From Hypericum androsaemum (lineage: Eukaryota; Streptophyta; Magnoliopsida; Malpighiales; Hypericaceae), in assembly GCA_963995505.1 (NCBI GenBank), contig OZ023182.1, positions 19,361,619 to 19,425,618 on the forward strand: 64,000 nt of DNA, read 5' to 3'. Shown here one piece after another: positions 12,061-24,785 of this stretch. A program made the position numbers and the translations under genes. The notes under the pieces are model-generated. The model saw only the letters and a program-made list of their open reading frames with translations, was not told the DNA's origin and ran no database searches. The stretch's first letter is position 1. Every line of letters starts with the position of its first letter.

Positions 12061-12794
12061 TAAACACCCACTTCATCACAGTAGACACAACACCAGAGAA
12101 AGACAAAAACAAAATATTCCGTCCCTGTCGTTTGTGTTAAATTTGAACATTATTATATTCTATTTTATTTGTGAATGATTTTCTCGATAATAATTTTTTA
12201 ATATCTTCTTAAAGGTTATAAATCTCTTAAAATCGAAACAACCTCTATTAGTCAAATCATCTTTATTGTATCAGCAGTTGTACGATAAATCTTCATTAAT
12301 TTTGTGAATCTAATTAATGGATGTGGGACCGTCCTATATTTTTATCACGAAATTACAAGCGTGATATAGAGTTACACGTATATGCTAATTCTAGTCATGT
12401 ATATAGATAAAATCATACTAACGAATTGTATGGACACAAATGGGGAAAAAATTTACCAAATATAAAAGAGATAAAAAAATGAAAAATGAAAAATACTATA
12501 TACTTATATTTTTAATGTTAGAGAATTATTAACTTATGATATTTGCAGATTTATTTATGAATATTTCTAAATATTATTATTATTTTCTTATTTATTTAGT
12601 GAACTATTGATTTTCAAATTCGCTGAAATTAGGATTGGAAAAAATATTATTTCAAGAAGTTGTTAATTTGTCGATAATTATTTTAATGAGATTTTGTTGC
12701 AAGTACATCTTGGTATGGCTAGCATGGACATTATAGTAAATGCGCCAGTGGGCCCGGATTCCGGGCTTCCCACATGGGTATATCATGTATTCAT
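12061..12794. other. AT-rich intergenic DNA, nothing recognised
   Basis: Very AT-rich with short frames only. I see no gene, repeat array or element boundary in it. Confidence 0.4.
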
Positions 12795-12795
12795 G

Positions 12796-13573
12796 GAAAA
12801 AGGATAAAAAACACCCTCTACTTGACAAAAAAAAAAGTTATTACATTGTATTTAAAATTATATCACTTGGTATCTTTTACTTCTCAAAATAGGACAATTA
12901 ACACTTTTTAATAAATTTTTCGTTGTCCCACGACAAATCAGCAATCTACGTAAACAAAGATTATCCACTTGTTGACTTATCAAATTAAAAATATATATTC
13001 TAGTCTTCCCTCCCAAAGGTGTTAATTTCATAAACACAATTTATTTCCTGGCAAAGTTAATGCCTTTATCCTTGAAATCCAATGAATTATCAGACTTCTG
13101 TTCCTTCTCCTCTTCTACCAGCGCACCTCCAGGACCCACATCAACTTTCGCGCCCTTTTTCTCCATCAGCTTTTTCTTGTAAGCTTCGGCCCTCTCAAAG
13201 ACCAGATTCACGCGGTCTACGGGGCCCGCCTCGGGTTCCAGGTCGGTCCCCGGTGGGTTTTGCGAAGTGGGTCTTGAAGGTTCGGCATTGGAAGGGTTCA
13301 GGCAGAAGGAGGAGAGTTTGGACATGGAGTTGGTGAATGACAAAGCTTGAGAGGGAAGACCAGGTTTTTTTTAATTTCATAAATTAATGAAATGAGGTGG
13401 ATAGTTTTACTTATGTGGATTGTTGATGTGTCGACAGACAACAAAAAAAATTATTAAAAAGTGTTAATTGTCTCATTTTGAAAAGTAAAAAATGTTATGT
13501 GACACAATTTTGAGTACAAAATGATAATTGTACTTTTTAATTAAGTAGAAAATGTTATTCAATTCTTTTGTGG
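12796..13573. mobile_element. Pack-MULE-like element with ~190-bp TIRs
   Basis: About 190 bp at each end are inverted copies of each other. Shared text includes CTACTT near the tips, GACAATTAACACTTTTTAAT and TTGTTGTC. The flanks share TATTCAT, a possible remnant of a 9-bp target duplication. The interior (13041-13343) is GC-rich and coding-like on the minus strand, unlike its surroundings, which is the signature of a gene fragment carried by a MULE. Confidence 0.65.
13041..13343 (-). pseudogene. Captured gene fragment inside the MULE (transit-peptide-like N-terminus)
   Basis: An open frame of about 100 aa, GC-rich against AT-rich flanks. It starts with a Ser/Thr-rich, acid-poor stretch (first ATG at MSKLSSFCLNPSN) that looks like a chloroplast transit peptide. 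A charged helix follows (RVNLVFERAEAYKKKLMEKK), then a Glu/Lys tail ending FARK and a stop near the TIR. I do not recognise the source gene. It probably covers the first exon or exons of a plastid protein cut out by the transposon. Whether it is expressed cannot be seen. Confidence 0.5.
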
Positions 13574-13574
13574 A

Positions 13575-16500
13575 TATTCATCGCCAACCCATTCTTCCCC
13601 TAATAGTGATTGAACTCATAGTTAATTGGACGTGACTCATTTTACGAACTTTCTTTTCGTCTTACTTTTAAAAAAGAGTGACATCAACAAGTTATTTCAA
13701 AAATATTACTAGATTTCTTTTATAAAATCAAATAAATGAACCCTAAAGGCCTAAACTAGTTGCAGGTCACATATTGACGCACCAAAATAGATGTTAGAAT
13801 AAACTAATCTCTTGAGATCATCTAAATATATATCTATGTAATTTAAACGCAAAGTATTCGACAAGGCATAATCATATTATAATGTTAGGGTATGATTGGG
13901 CATGGCATGGACTACATGATTTTTTCTCTTCACGTGTGTTTATATGTGTCTCCCAATCTCGTCGAGAAGCTCAATTTGATCCTTTAATCAGTTTGGATAA
14001 TGGGTGATCTCATTCTAGGTTTCGGCGAATACTAAGTAGGACTAGGGAATAGTCGACCGCAATAATCACTTGTCGGAATCCATGCTCTTATGTCAACTCA
14101 AGCTCCAAGATCAAGAGAAGTACAAGTGTCTAATACCTTCGGCAAAGCATGAGATTCAATGGCTCGATGCATTTGGAATGACCCCACCAACTCCTGACAT
14201 CTGAGTGTTCCTTGTTGAAGCTCTATTAGTGTTCACATACTTATGTGGTGGTCGTGTCCATGAAACAAGGATCTCACAACGTGGGGGTGGAGTATTCCAT
14301 TTAGGTTTAATTCGAACAAATTCATGTGCATATGTAAGAATGATGGGGAGCACCCCAGTGTGGTGCCTCATCGAAAAACCACGTCATTGCATCATTTCCT
14401 TAGCTGCGAACATGTAATAATAAAGATAGTTGTCCAAGATGGGCCCCATAAATTGGGATACACCTGATATGTTTACAGCCACGCCTTGTAGTCCGTCTTA
14501 TTTAATAGTGTTTAATCTCTATCAGGATTAAACTAATCACCGTATAAAATTTACTTTTCAAAATTTTTTTTGTAAATTTTTCTAATATCCTTAGGTCAAA
14601 TGTGTTATAAATTAAAAGGTAAACGACAGATTATCCCTGGCTACACTATCACAAGGGATGACATGGACACCTACCACAGATTCAGTGGAGGGGAATTGGA
14701 GAATTTTTTTTTTAGGGGTTGGAAATTGGGAATTGGAGAATTTGGTGGCTGAGATTCAGGAATAATCGAGACATAATTTGTTGTTCCCTGGTTCAGGTCA
14801 AGCCTGTAAAGAAGAATATCAAAGAAACGCTGAAGGACTCGCGTATTATTTCAATGCCTGTATTCTAAAGTCACGAGTTGTCATTCATAGTTGATATAAA
14901 TAGTAAGAAATTTGAATTATTGAGTTTAGATTTTACGAATGTAAAAAGTGCTATTGAATGAACCGTTTCCTATACAGGGTCGGACAATATTTAACTATAA
15001 ATAGTAGGGATTTCACTCGAAAAAGTCTCAAATTGCCTAGCAATCTCAATTAGTCTAAATGGTGAGAAATTTAAATCTATTTAAAAATGTATTGATTTGA
15101 TTTTTAGGAATTTAATGACATCGTTGAGAGAAATATCTTTAAAAGTTTGACGATTGATTAAAGATATTAATTATCAGCATTAATAAATAATAATGATAGC
15201 GTAACTGTGATAATTTTTTGTGTCCATACCAATAGCTGATTATTTTTGTCAAGAATTACTTGTTCTAAAAGAAAAGTGGGATGAAAAATGACCAAATTTA
15301 AACTGTATCAAATCGTGGTAATGACAAATAAATTTATTTATAAAAAATAAATGATTATTATAACGGAATACTCACATTTTGAATAGTGGAAAAGATCAGA
15401 ATGGTCCAAATTAGTTTAATTGTGGAGTGTGACGGCCCCTTTTCTCTCTCCAACAATTGCACAAGCCCGCGTGACCGGATTTTCATGGAGAGTTGTGTGG
15501 CAGTTGGGGACCACCTAACTTTGAAGTTTGACCGCAGAACAATTTAACGATTGTGCATTTGTGCTAGCAAGTTCGAGTTCTCCAGAAAATAATAATTTTA
15601 AATATTTATTAAAATATTTTTAGCTATTCAAAATTGATATTGATTGGAGCTTAAAGTTATATGAGCAATTAAATAAATAAAAAGTTATAATACCAAAAAT
15701 ACAAAATAAAAAGTTTAACGATTCTTCTAGACCAAGTGAAATGCTGACTTTACATGACCGGAATTTTTTTTGTCACTGTAGCGTGCGTACATACTTTTTT
15801 TTTGAAAGGTACACACGATTATTGAACTGTGATAATTTTAGCATCTTAATATTACAGTGACACTTTAAAAAAAATATTTTCTCAATTTTAAGGTTATTTA
15901 ATTTTTAATTTTTATTGTTTATTATCATATGATCACTGTAAAGCAAATCGCTTGAAACTGGTGTCCTAAGTTTGTTGTTAAGTTTGAGTTTTTTACACTT
16001 GTAAATTTTATAGGAATTTTCATATGTTGCATAAAATTTTAAGGTAGTGAGTAAATAGGAGTCGGATTCAGAACGGACACAGATAGGGGACTTCTGCACA
16101 GTACAGTAATGAATCTTGACCATTGATCTTGATGATTAGGCGCGCGTCAGAGATCTGACTATAGTAATTCGTCGGGTTATTTTCGTCTTTCACGCCTCAC
16201 GCCTCACTCCTTCTTTTCTATTCTCTTTCCTCCACACTCGCTCTCTTTCCTCTTTCCTTCCACTCTCTTCCTTCTTTCCTTCATCAACGATGCCATCTCC
16301 TATCTCTACTACAGGTCCACACCATACCATCATCTCGGACTGCATCCCGCCGTCGGCTGCAAATATTCGGTCGTCCGGCTGCCTCACCGTCGACTTCCTC
16401 TACCCGATCTCTCTCCATCTCTCTCCTCTAAGCACACGATGGGGGAGGACGATTCCGGTGAAAGGAAAACACATATGGAGAACAGAGAAGACAGCGGCGA

Positions 16501-16886
16501 TGCAGAGTAGACATAGAACCGCGGCGGCTTCTTGGACGAGTAGGCGATCGATTTTAGACTCCGACAGTGGTTGAAGTCCTCCTGAATGAAGAGCGGGATG
16601 AGGAGGCGCTCGATCCTGGCGTCCTGGCATCTACGGGCTCTCCGGCGGGTCATGATTGAAGTGGCGGAGATGGATCTGAGATTTTGGTAGCAGTTGGAGT
16701 CATCCTGGACGGTGAACTCCTCGGTGGGGACCGCGGAGAGTTACCGCACTTTGATGTCTCTCTACCTATAATTAGTTAGTTAGTTAGTTATCTTTTTCAT
16801 TAAGGTCGAACCAGACCACCGTCCTCCACCTTGTCGCCGACGCTGCTATACTCACTCTCTTCTTCTTCTTTAATATGATTATGGTA
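13575..16886. other. Intergenic stretch; GC-rich patch at 16190-16760
   Basis: AT-rich and gene-free up to 16140. From 16190 to 16760 the base composition rises and overlapping frames of 65-94 aa appear on both strands, rich in Ser/Pro or Arg. None shows a domain. It may be an old first exon or captured DNA. Short frames at 14156-14417 are unconvincing. Confidence 0.4.
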
Positions 16887-17431
16887 CAGTAAAACCTCTC
16901 TAAAGCGATATCGTCGAGACCAGAGAAAAATACAACTTTATAGAGGTTATTAGATAAGAGAGGTTTACGTATTTTTCTCCAAAAATATTAAAAATGAGTT
17001 TTTAAATAATAAATACATAAATACTAAAAAATTATAATTACTTAAAATTTAGACTTATAGCATTATTCAAATGATACAATTGATTGAGATATTTTCATAC
17101 AACAAGACGATGATCACAAGGACCATTCTAAAACGATTGAGAAGATTAATGATGATGTAAATTTATTAAATAAGTAAGTTTAGCACAAACTAATGTCTTA
17201 CAATATTTTTCAAATTTGTAAAATATGTAAAAATATATGTAATTATTCAAAAATATTACTTTTCGCAAAAATTGGGACTGAGATTTAGCACTAAAATTTT
17301 CTGAAAAGTATTAGTTATTACGATAGAGGGGTTATTAAATTTTAACACTGATCCCGACTTGGGACCAGAATTTTTTATCAATTTAGAGGGGTTATCACTT
17401 TAGAGAGGATGACTTTATAGAGGTTTTATTG
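16887..17431. mobile_element. MITE copy 2 (most complete) with TACAGTAAAACCTCT-like ends
   Basis: The left end TACAGTAAAACCTCTCTAAAG is mirrored at the right by CTTTATAGAGGTTTTATTGTA. A flanking TA on both sides would fit a Tc1/mariner-type target duplication, but the superfamily is not certain. There is no coding capacity. Copies lie at 11690-12055 and, inverted, at 20450-20740. Confidence 0.65.
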
Positions 17432-17639
17432 TATTTTGAATTCCACTAGTAGGCAGTAGCACACTATCTCTTCTTTGTCGCCCATTTACTTTTCTGTTTT
17501 AAGCTATGATTTTTTTTTGCTTGTTTATGGTGGTATGATTTAAGTTGGAGTTTAATCTGGTTGTGATTGTTTTGCTTGAAAGATGCATTGGAAGGCCTTT
17601 AGTTATTTTAGCAATTGTTAATGGAATTATTTTTAGGAA

Positions 17640-18530
17640 ATGTGTTTGATGGCATATTAGGTTATGATAAATGACATACTTGGTTATGCTAAAATGACAT
17701 GTTCGTATGTAAAATAGCATGTCCGGTTGAGTTAAAATAGTATATTAGGTTATGACAAAATGACATGCTCGATTAATATTTACTAATACTCATAATAAAA
17801 AATTAAATATTTAAAATGATATGTCAAGTTATGATAAAATGGCATGTCAGGTTATATAAAATGGCATATCGGGTTAAGTCAAATGGCATGCTCGATTACG
17901 ATAAAACGGAATACCCAGTTACAGCAAATGACATGTTCGAGTATGACCAAATGTCATACTTGGTTACGATAAAATGGCATGCCTGGTTACATCAAATGAC
18001 ATGCTCGGTTATGACCAAGTGGCATGCCCGGTTATGACCAAGTAACATATCCAGTTATGACCAAATGGCATGCCCGGTTACGCCAAATGGCATGCTCGGT
18101 TATGAACAAATGACATGCCCGATTATGAATAAATGACATTTCCGATTATGATAATAAATTAATTAAATGACATACCCGATTATGTTAAAATGACATGTTA
18201 GGTTACGACTAATGGCATGTTCATTTATGTCTAGTGGCATGCCCGGTTAATATTTGATAAAACTTATAATAAATTAATTAATAAATAAATTTAATTATAA
18301 AGTAAAATGACATATTTGGTTATGTTAAAATGAGATGCCCGACTATGACTATTATCATGCATAATGGAATGCCCGGTTAGTAACTAATCAAACTTATAAT
18401 AAATAATTTAATTAAATAGCATATATATGACATGTTCGACTATGACTAATGGTACCTCGGGATATAATAAATGGCATGTCTAATTATAATAAAATGACAT
18501 AATTTGTTATGTTAAAATGATAAATATTAA
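17640..18530. repeat. 22-23-bp minisatellite field (AAATGRCATGCYCGGTTATGA)
   Basis: About 30 units of this consensus, with substitutions in the GCCCGG/TTCGAT part. They are interrupted several times by an AT-rich spacer of the type TTAATATTTAATAAAACTTA TAATAAATTAATT. A related field with GAACTG in place of GCCCGG and the same spacer is at 25476-25880. Confidence 0.8.
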
Positions 18531-18784
18531 TTAATACTTTTAATAAAAATTAAATATTATATCAGTTTGATTTGTTTCAGTATAATATACGAATAATAAC
18601 AAAAAAAATTTTAAAAAAGGGGAATGAACACACGCTCCCGAACCCCATTTCCTTCCCTCTTTAATTAATACTTATAATATTAGGGAAGGGTTTTCCCCTG
18701 CGCGCGTCAGTTACCTTCTCAATTAGCAATTGACATATTTATCCCTTTCCTGTACCATCAAGAAAATCCCTTCCTATACTCAAT

Positions 18785-19980
18785 CTGTGCTCGAGTAAAT
18801 ATATTTTCTACACTTATAAACTAGCCTACTACGCTCGCAACTAATGATGTGATAATTTCAATACGTTCCCTCAAACAAATCTCGTTGGGCTGAAGTTTGT
18901 ACGAGCTTTTTTCACTTTGCCAACATACCATGACATGGAGGTTGGCAATGGGCCACAGATCTTACAGGAACAATTGATTCTCATACCATATTAGAATCTT
19001 CATATCCAACCCATAAATAGTATCAGAGCGGGTTGATGAAGGGATGGCAATGTGTATGGTAGGGTAGGGTATTGATAGGACCCTACCCATATCCTAGTTT
19101 TTTTGGATGGACCCATACCCTACCCTCGACCCTACAAATTTTTTATTGTTAGATTCATACCCTACCCTCCTGGAGACCCAGGGTCTACAGGGTCTGCAGG
19201 GTCCGACCCTTTAACGTTCTGTATTTTGATAATTTTTAATCAAAATTTAATTTTTATATAAAATTTAAATAAATTCAAGACATCTACTACGTTACACATC
19301 AACATTCAATAGAAAATTGATGAAACATCAAATTTTGCAATTTAATTTCAATAGTCCAAGGTTTTTCTTTTAGAGTTTGAAGTACATAAACAATTCAACA
19401 AAAGAAAAATATAGCATGTCAGCTTCTAGTGATCCATCATTCACGACATCTTCTAAGTTAGTTGCGGAATAACATAATAAATATGTTAAAGTTAGCCGTA
19501 AAGTATATTATATATATTATCAATACGGTCTAACAAGGGTCTAACTAGAGTCTAATTAGGGTAGAGTCTAAAATATGGTAAAAATGTAATGGTAGGGTCC
19601 GACTCACAGGATCTAGCTATAGATTCATACCCTACCCTAGACCCTACCTCTAAACATGGACCCATACCCATACCCTACCCTAGACCCAGTCAAAGTCAAC
19701 ATACCCTAGACCCGTAGGGTAAGGGTAGGGTCCGACCTTCAGGGTATGGGTATTTCTGCCATCCCTAGGTTGATTCCGTGCCCATTGTTGAGCTTGCATG
19801 ACCCCCATTTCTTGTACTTTGGTGAAATCAAAACTATTGTAATCTTCGACCCATTGGGTGTCGTTTGAGGGGGCGTATTGAGAATCTCATATCGGTTAGT
19901 GCGAGTGGGATGTGTTAGTTTATAAGTGTTGAAAATCCACCAACTCATTGCCTTAATATTTTGGGTTGAATATGGAGAGT
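18785..19980 (+). mobile_element. TRIM-type element, interrupted by a hAT element
   Basis: Bits of the same family as 8036-8381: TATAAACTAGCC near 18818, the LTR edge CATATCCAACCCA near 18998, and the primer-binding site TATCAGAGCGGGTTGAT at 19021-19037. After the inserted hAT element it continues with CCGTGCCCATTGTTGAGC and an LTR piece (TGAGAATCTCATAT... TTTGGGTTGAATATGGAGA). Part of the 5' side is rearranged. Confidence 0.6.
19039..19767. mobile_element. hAT-like non-autonomous element nested in the TRIM
   Basis: Inverted ends AGGGATGGCA (left) and TGCCATCCCT (right). The flanks are GGTTGATG and GGTTGATT, an 8-bp target duplication with one mismatch, and the host TRIM sequence resumes exactly after it. 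The subterminal parts are filled with GGGTAGGGT/ACCCTACCC motifs. No transposase frame. Confidence 0.7.
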
Positions 19981-20449
19981 GAAAAATAATGTTTGATAAA
20001 ATAATTTATTCAAATTAATGACAAAATCACATACGAAAAGAGACTTAAATAATATATACTTTAAAATTAAAATTTCAATTTCAATTTCAGAAATAACTTA
20101 TTTGAAAAATGGTGTAGGATGTTAACATAAGGCATTTCTTTGAAAATTTATAAATTACGGAGTCCAAAATATCTATTTCTAATAAATAGGTAAGTAAGTG
20201 TCTTCAACATAAGATGTTTACTTTTTTATCCTTTTTAAGAAAAAATTTATATATTTTGGTTTGAAGAAAAAATTCGGATAAGAGGTTTTGGTCATTTTAG
20301 AATACTTCTAAATGCAGAGAAAAATACATCTACTAATTTTCTATTTTCCATAACTATGGTAATGTTCTGCTATTCATGAATAAGATATAAGACAAGCACA
20401 CATATATTTTTACGAAGAAGTGGAACATTTTCCGGACCAACTTGTACGA

Positions 20450-20740
20450 TACAACCCCTTTAGAACAATAATCTATAATGTGAATTTCCCTAAATTGATA
20501 TAAAAGGTTGGTCCCAAGTCAGAATTAATTACCCTTTATTGTAATATGTAATATTTTTCTACAAAATTTTAGTATTAGATTTGAGTCTCAACTTTTACAT
20601 AAATTAATCTTTTAATAAATATATATTTTTACATATTTTACAAACTTAAAATTGTAAAGCTAAACAATGTAAATTCGTGTTAAGTAATAATTTCTAAAGA
20701 TATATTTTTCTACTTACCAAAAATATCATTTTAACAAGAC
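20450..20740. mobile_element. MITE copy 3, inverted relative to copy 2
   Basis: Reverse-complement match to 17100-17420, including TTGGTCCCAAGTC, TACATATTTTACAAAC and AGTATTAGATTTGAGTCTCA. The ends are partly lost. 19990-20440 to its left is AT-rich with nothing recognised. Confidence 0.55.
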
Positions 20741-21206
20741 CATAATGTACTTAGAAGCGACCACCAGCCTCGTGATCTATTGAGTATTATGTAGTATTAA
20801 GTTATGGGGAAACCCTCAAAATGATGGTACCGCAAAAAAAGAAAGTTATATACATAATTTTATCTGTTGAAAAATTGATTTGATTTGACGCCGTCACATA
20901 ATAACCAACACGCTAATTTATTACATGCATACATCACAGCTGATGTTAATTTTACATCACCCCTTATAATAATTAAATTTTTTTCCACCAAAAAATATTA
21001 CATCACCCCTTTCGTGGGGTCCTCGTCGACCTAGTGTCATCATTTTTTTTTGAAGGGCGACCTAGTGTTACCTAATGAATGATAAACCATATAATAGATT
21101 CGTGAAATAATATTGTTATTTACGCATTAATCGCTATTATAAGATTTGCCGGCTTCAGAAGTTTCACGGACCAAACTGAAAAAAGTAGTCGGGTACCCAT
21201 TTTTAT

Positions 21207-22007
21207 CAATGTTTTCAAAATCGGACCGGAGAGTGACCAGGAATTTTCTAAATTTCTGGTCCGACCGGTTGGACCGCCGGTTGGACCGAAACTTTTACAT
21301 TCAAGTAACATCTTGAATATTCATTATATATTATCTTTTCCTTTCTAAAACCCCCCCACCTCACCCACCAACCCAACCCAACCCAACCCAACCCAACCCC
21401 TACCTCTTTCTCTCTCCTTATCTCTTCCTTTCTTACTCTTATCTCTTTCTCTCTCCTTATCTCCTCCTTTAAGAATCTCCCACGCCCCCACTGTCTCTTT
21501 TCTTCTCTCCTTGTGTTTCATTTCTCTTGGTTTCCTTCAGTCCACGACTTTTAGTCCTCAACCTTCAATTGTCCTCTCTTCATACTCTTGTTGTATTTTT
21601 CAATTAGAGCTAAGATTTGAGTTGACTTGTCTTGTATTTAATTAGATTTGGTCTCTGTATTGGAGGCCACAAGAACATATTGGTTCCAATATAATTTTTT
21701 TTCCTAAAAGGGCTGCTCTATATTGAGATTTATTTCTGGGTCTCTTCGTCATATCTATTTCTATGAGTTTGGTCGAAGGAAAAAAACCATTTCTCAAAAA
21801 AACTTTCCTCATTTTGGTCGAAAGAAATAATTTTTTTCAGTTTCCAGTTGACCCGGCTCGACCAAAGATGTTGAACCATTCGGTCTGACCAAATTTTGGA
21901 TGGTTCAACCGATTGCCAGGTTTTAATGTAAAAACGAGCCAGAATAACTGCCGGGTGGCAGTTCGACCGGTCCGATCGTCAATCCGACCGTAGGTTTTAA
22001 AACATTG
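21207..22007. mobile_element. hAT-type non-autonomous element, 801 bp, perfect 8-bp TSD
   Basis: It begins CAATGTTTTCAAAATCGG and ends in the inverse of CAATGTTTTAAAACCTACGG. ATTTTTAT stands directly outside both ends (21199-21206 and 22008-22015). Terminal CAATG and an 8-bp duplication are hAT hallmarks. Subterminal GGTTGGACCG/GGTCCGACC repeats resemble those near 23545, 24400-24770 and 38000-38220. No transposase. Confidence 0.8.
21370..21400. repeat. (AACCC)n short tandem repeat
   Basis: Six or so AACCC units at the edge of a long pyrimidine-rich tract (about 21340-21560) inside the hAT element. The unit is not the usual plant telomere unit, so it is most simply a microsatellite. Confidence 0.8.
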
Positions 22008-22015
22008 ATTTTTAT

Positions 22016-24340
22016 ACATGCTCTATCAGATTGCGCGATTAAAATATTTTGTTTGCCATTAAAGCTTTAGAACTCAGATTTTTTTTATAAGTTAGATCTC
22101 GGATTTTTATTTGTTCTTCATGAACAATTCGGTGTTATATTTTTCGTATGGAGTGATTAATAAAATAAAATCTATCAAATTAAAGGAATCTTTAAAATAT
22201 TAAATTCTTTCTTAGATTCGATGAAAATTTTACTAGTAAGATACTAGCAAAAGTGTCTCTCTACTTGGAAAGATAGTAGGGGGAAAAAGCAACGTTTTAA
22301 AAAATGCGTGATTCGGAGTGAAAGGCATACAGACTTTTGACATAAAAATGCCAACCCACCGAACTGTTGAAAAATTGTGTTATTTCAAAAGTTTTATTTA
22401 TTTTATTTATTGTAAATAAATGTGGTTTTAAATTATTAGAAAATGGCGTGGACCATTTCCACTTGTTGACTGAAATTGTGAATTTTCTGTTAGAGAAAAT
22501 TGTGGGTCGTTTAATGTGTTGCACAATTTTCTCTAGGATATGCAACGACTTTCAGGAAGTAGTTTTGTGGGAATATAAATAAATTAATTAATTAAAGATA
22601 TTTTCTAAATCCCCAATATATATAACTATAGTTGGCATGAGAAAAAGTAAAGAGATGTAGAAAATCCTCTTAGTTTGCCTTTCTGGGTTCTCTCTAATAT
22701 TAAATTCTTGTTAGTTCTTGACACCCGAGTTTTTATACTTGGAAGAATCTGTTTAATATTGGGAGCCTACACTTACGGGTGAAATAGTCCTAAGTACAGT
22801 GTCCCTTGACACGACTCAGATCAAAATTCTGTTGATGTTTTCTACTAAAATTTTCAATTATCCAACACGAACTGCCCAAAATCTAATCAGATCAAATTTT
22901 TGACCCAAAATTTTCCAGTTTGTAAGGTCGAGTGGCAAACTTGAATTTTTGACCTTCCACTCCATGCTTTCTTCCATCTTCCTCAAGGTCTCCTCGGGTT
23001 CTTGGTGCTCTAGTGTTCTAGTCTTCCTCCTCGTCGCAAGAGCTTGTTCGTGGGATCCACCCCCACCACCATAGAGAGAGAGCTACGAGACCATGGATGG
23101 AGGCACCTGGGGTGCGATAATTGGAGAGTGACCTGCGTATCACTGCAGAGAGAGCGGGATAGAGCTTGAAGATAACAAAACGTAAGGAAGAAGGTGAAAA
23201 AAAAACTAAGACAATAAAATTAAAAAAAAAACAAGAGAGGGGTTGGGGAAATGTGAGGGATGAGACTTTAGAGTGTTGTAGTTGCTATTGAGATTGTGCG
23301 ATTAGGAAAAAAAATTAAGGAAGAAGATCAAATAGAAGAAGGGAACGAGAGATGTATAAATTGGGGAAATATTTGGGAAAGGATTTGGGATTTGCAGAGA
23401 AATTAAAAGAGAAGGGTGTCTTTTTTATTTTGAAAGGAAAAAGGAATGGAAAGAATTGAAAATGACGCATGTGCCCTCTATGCAGTATATTAATACTGAA
23501 TAAAACAAAAGTAAATACTGTATAGAAAAGCTCTGGTTTAATTGGTCGGACCGATTGACTCAAAGAATGGAAGAAATCCCGGGTCGACCTCTGGATCGTT
23601 TTTGAAAACCTTGGTCACATTACGCTTTTTGTTTTTGCCAGTTACTTCCTTACGTTACGCAGTAGCATACAGTTGCATCATTCGTTAATTAGTTAATAAT
23701 CACAGCAGTAAGTAAATGCAGAAGCTGACCTGCTACTGAAGTAGAATGAGAAATTAGAATATAAAAGTTCATTTAGTATCATTAGCTTTAGCTTGAAATT
23801 CTTTTACCAAATATTTTGTAGTTTTAATTCTTTTTTGAATAGAGAATGTCCAATTTTTTGAAAATAAATTTATACACCAAGTTACACTTTGTCAGATTTT
23901 GAACCCTGGACATTCGACAAATCATGTTACGTTTTGTGCCGTCGGACCAAATACCCTTTTGATGTTCTGTCAAATAATGTGCAAATTAATATTTTTAAAA
24001 ATAAATTCCTAATCGTGATTAACTATTGTCGTTCCAACGGACATGTAGATGGCTTATCGATAATACGCTATTTTTCTTTGTCCTCTTTTTTGTGATATGG
24101 CAAATGAGATCCACATGTGCATTATCGTTCATTATGATATGACAAATGCGATCTACCATGCACCATGCTTCTTGTACGCCTTTTCAAATGTGACGTTAAA
24201 TTGTGAAGTTGAATTGTTTGAACTTCCCTGCAACTTTGCCCAAGACAATAGAACTCCTGCTCAAGGAGGTGGTAGAATTCACTCATAATTAAAAAATATC
24301 TCACTTATGTCAGTGCAAACTCCAGCTCAAAGAGGTGGTA
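22016..24340. other. Intergenic stretch with a 14-bp inverted repeat and a hAT end fragment
   Basis: No gene seen. 22491-22504 (TAGAGAAAATTGTG) is matched perfectly and inversely at 22522-22535 across a 17-bp loop. Bases 23545-23617 end in ...GAAAACCTTG and carry GGTCGGACCG, like the right end of a hAT element; I could not find its left end. A purine-rich tract runs through about 23060-23440. Confidence 0.4.
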
Positions 24341-24349
24341 GAACCATAG

Positions 24350-24785
24350 TTTTAAAATACGGATTTTGGTACGACATGGATTTTTGTCCGTCCTCCGGGT
24401 CGTCCGGTATAACCAAATTTTTTTGTAAAATTTTTTTACAATTATTCGATAATATATAAAAAAAATAGTCAAAATATAGGTTTCAAAATCTATATTTTAT
24501 AAATATATCAACCAATTTATAACATATAAAATTCATTTTTCTTTGTTGATTTAGAGAAATAGAACATACGATACAATTTTTTAATTTTAATTTTTGCTGA
24601 TTTGGATAAAATATGATGAGACTGAGTGGACCAAGCCAAAAACTAGTCCGAACTACCGGTCCGACCAGATTTTGAGTAGTTTAATCAGAGGACCTATAAT
24701 CCCTGAAAAATGACCTGATTTCCATAGTCAATTTATGGTCCGACTGGGCAGACCATCGATCAGACCACATTTTTTAAAATTAGAG
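24350..24785. mobile_element. Possible degenerate hAT-like element
   Basis: The left end (AGTTTTAAAATACGG) and the inverted right end (AATTTTAAAAAATGTGG) are similar. Subterminal sequence is rich in GGTCCGACC-type motifs, as in the intact hAT at 21207-22007. No clear target duplication. Confidence 0.4.

Noticed and set aside
21370..21400. Interstitial telomere
   Set aside because: The unit is AACCC, not the plant AAACCCT; it sits in a pyrimidine-rich part of a hAT element.
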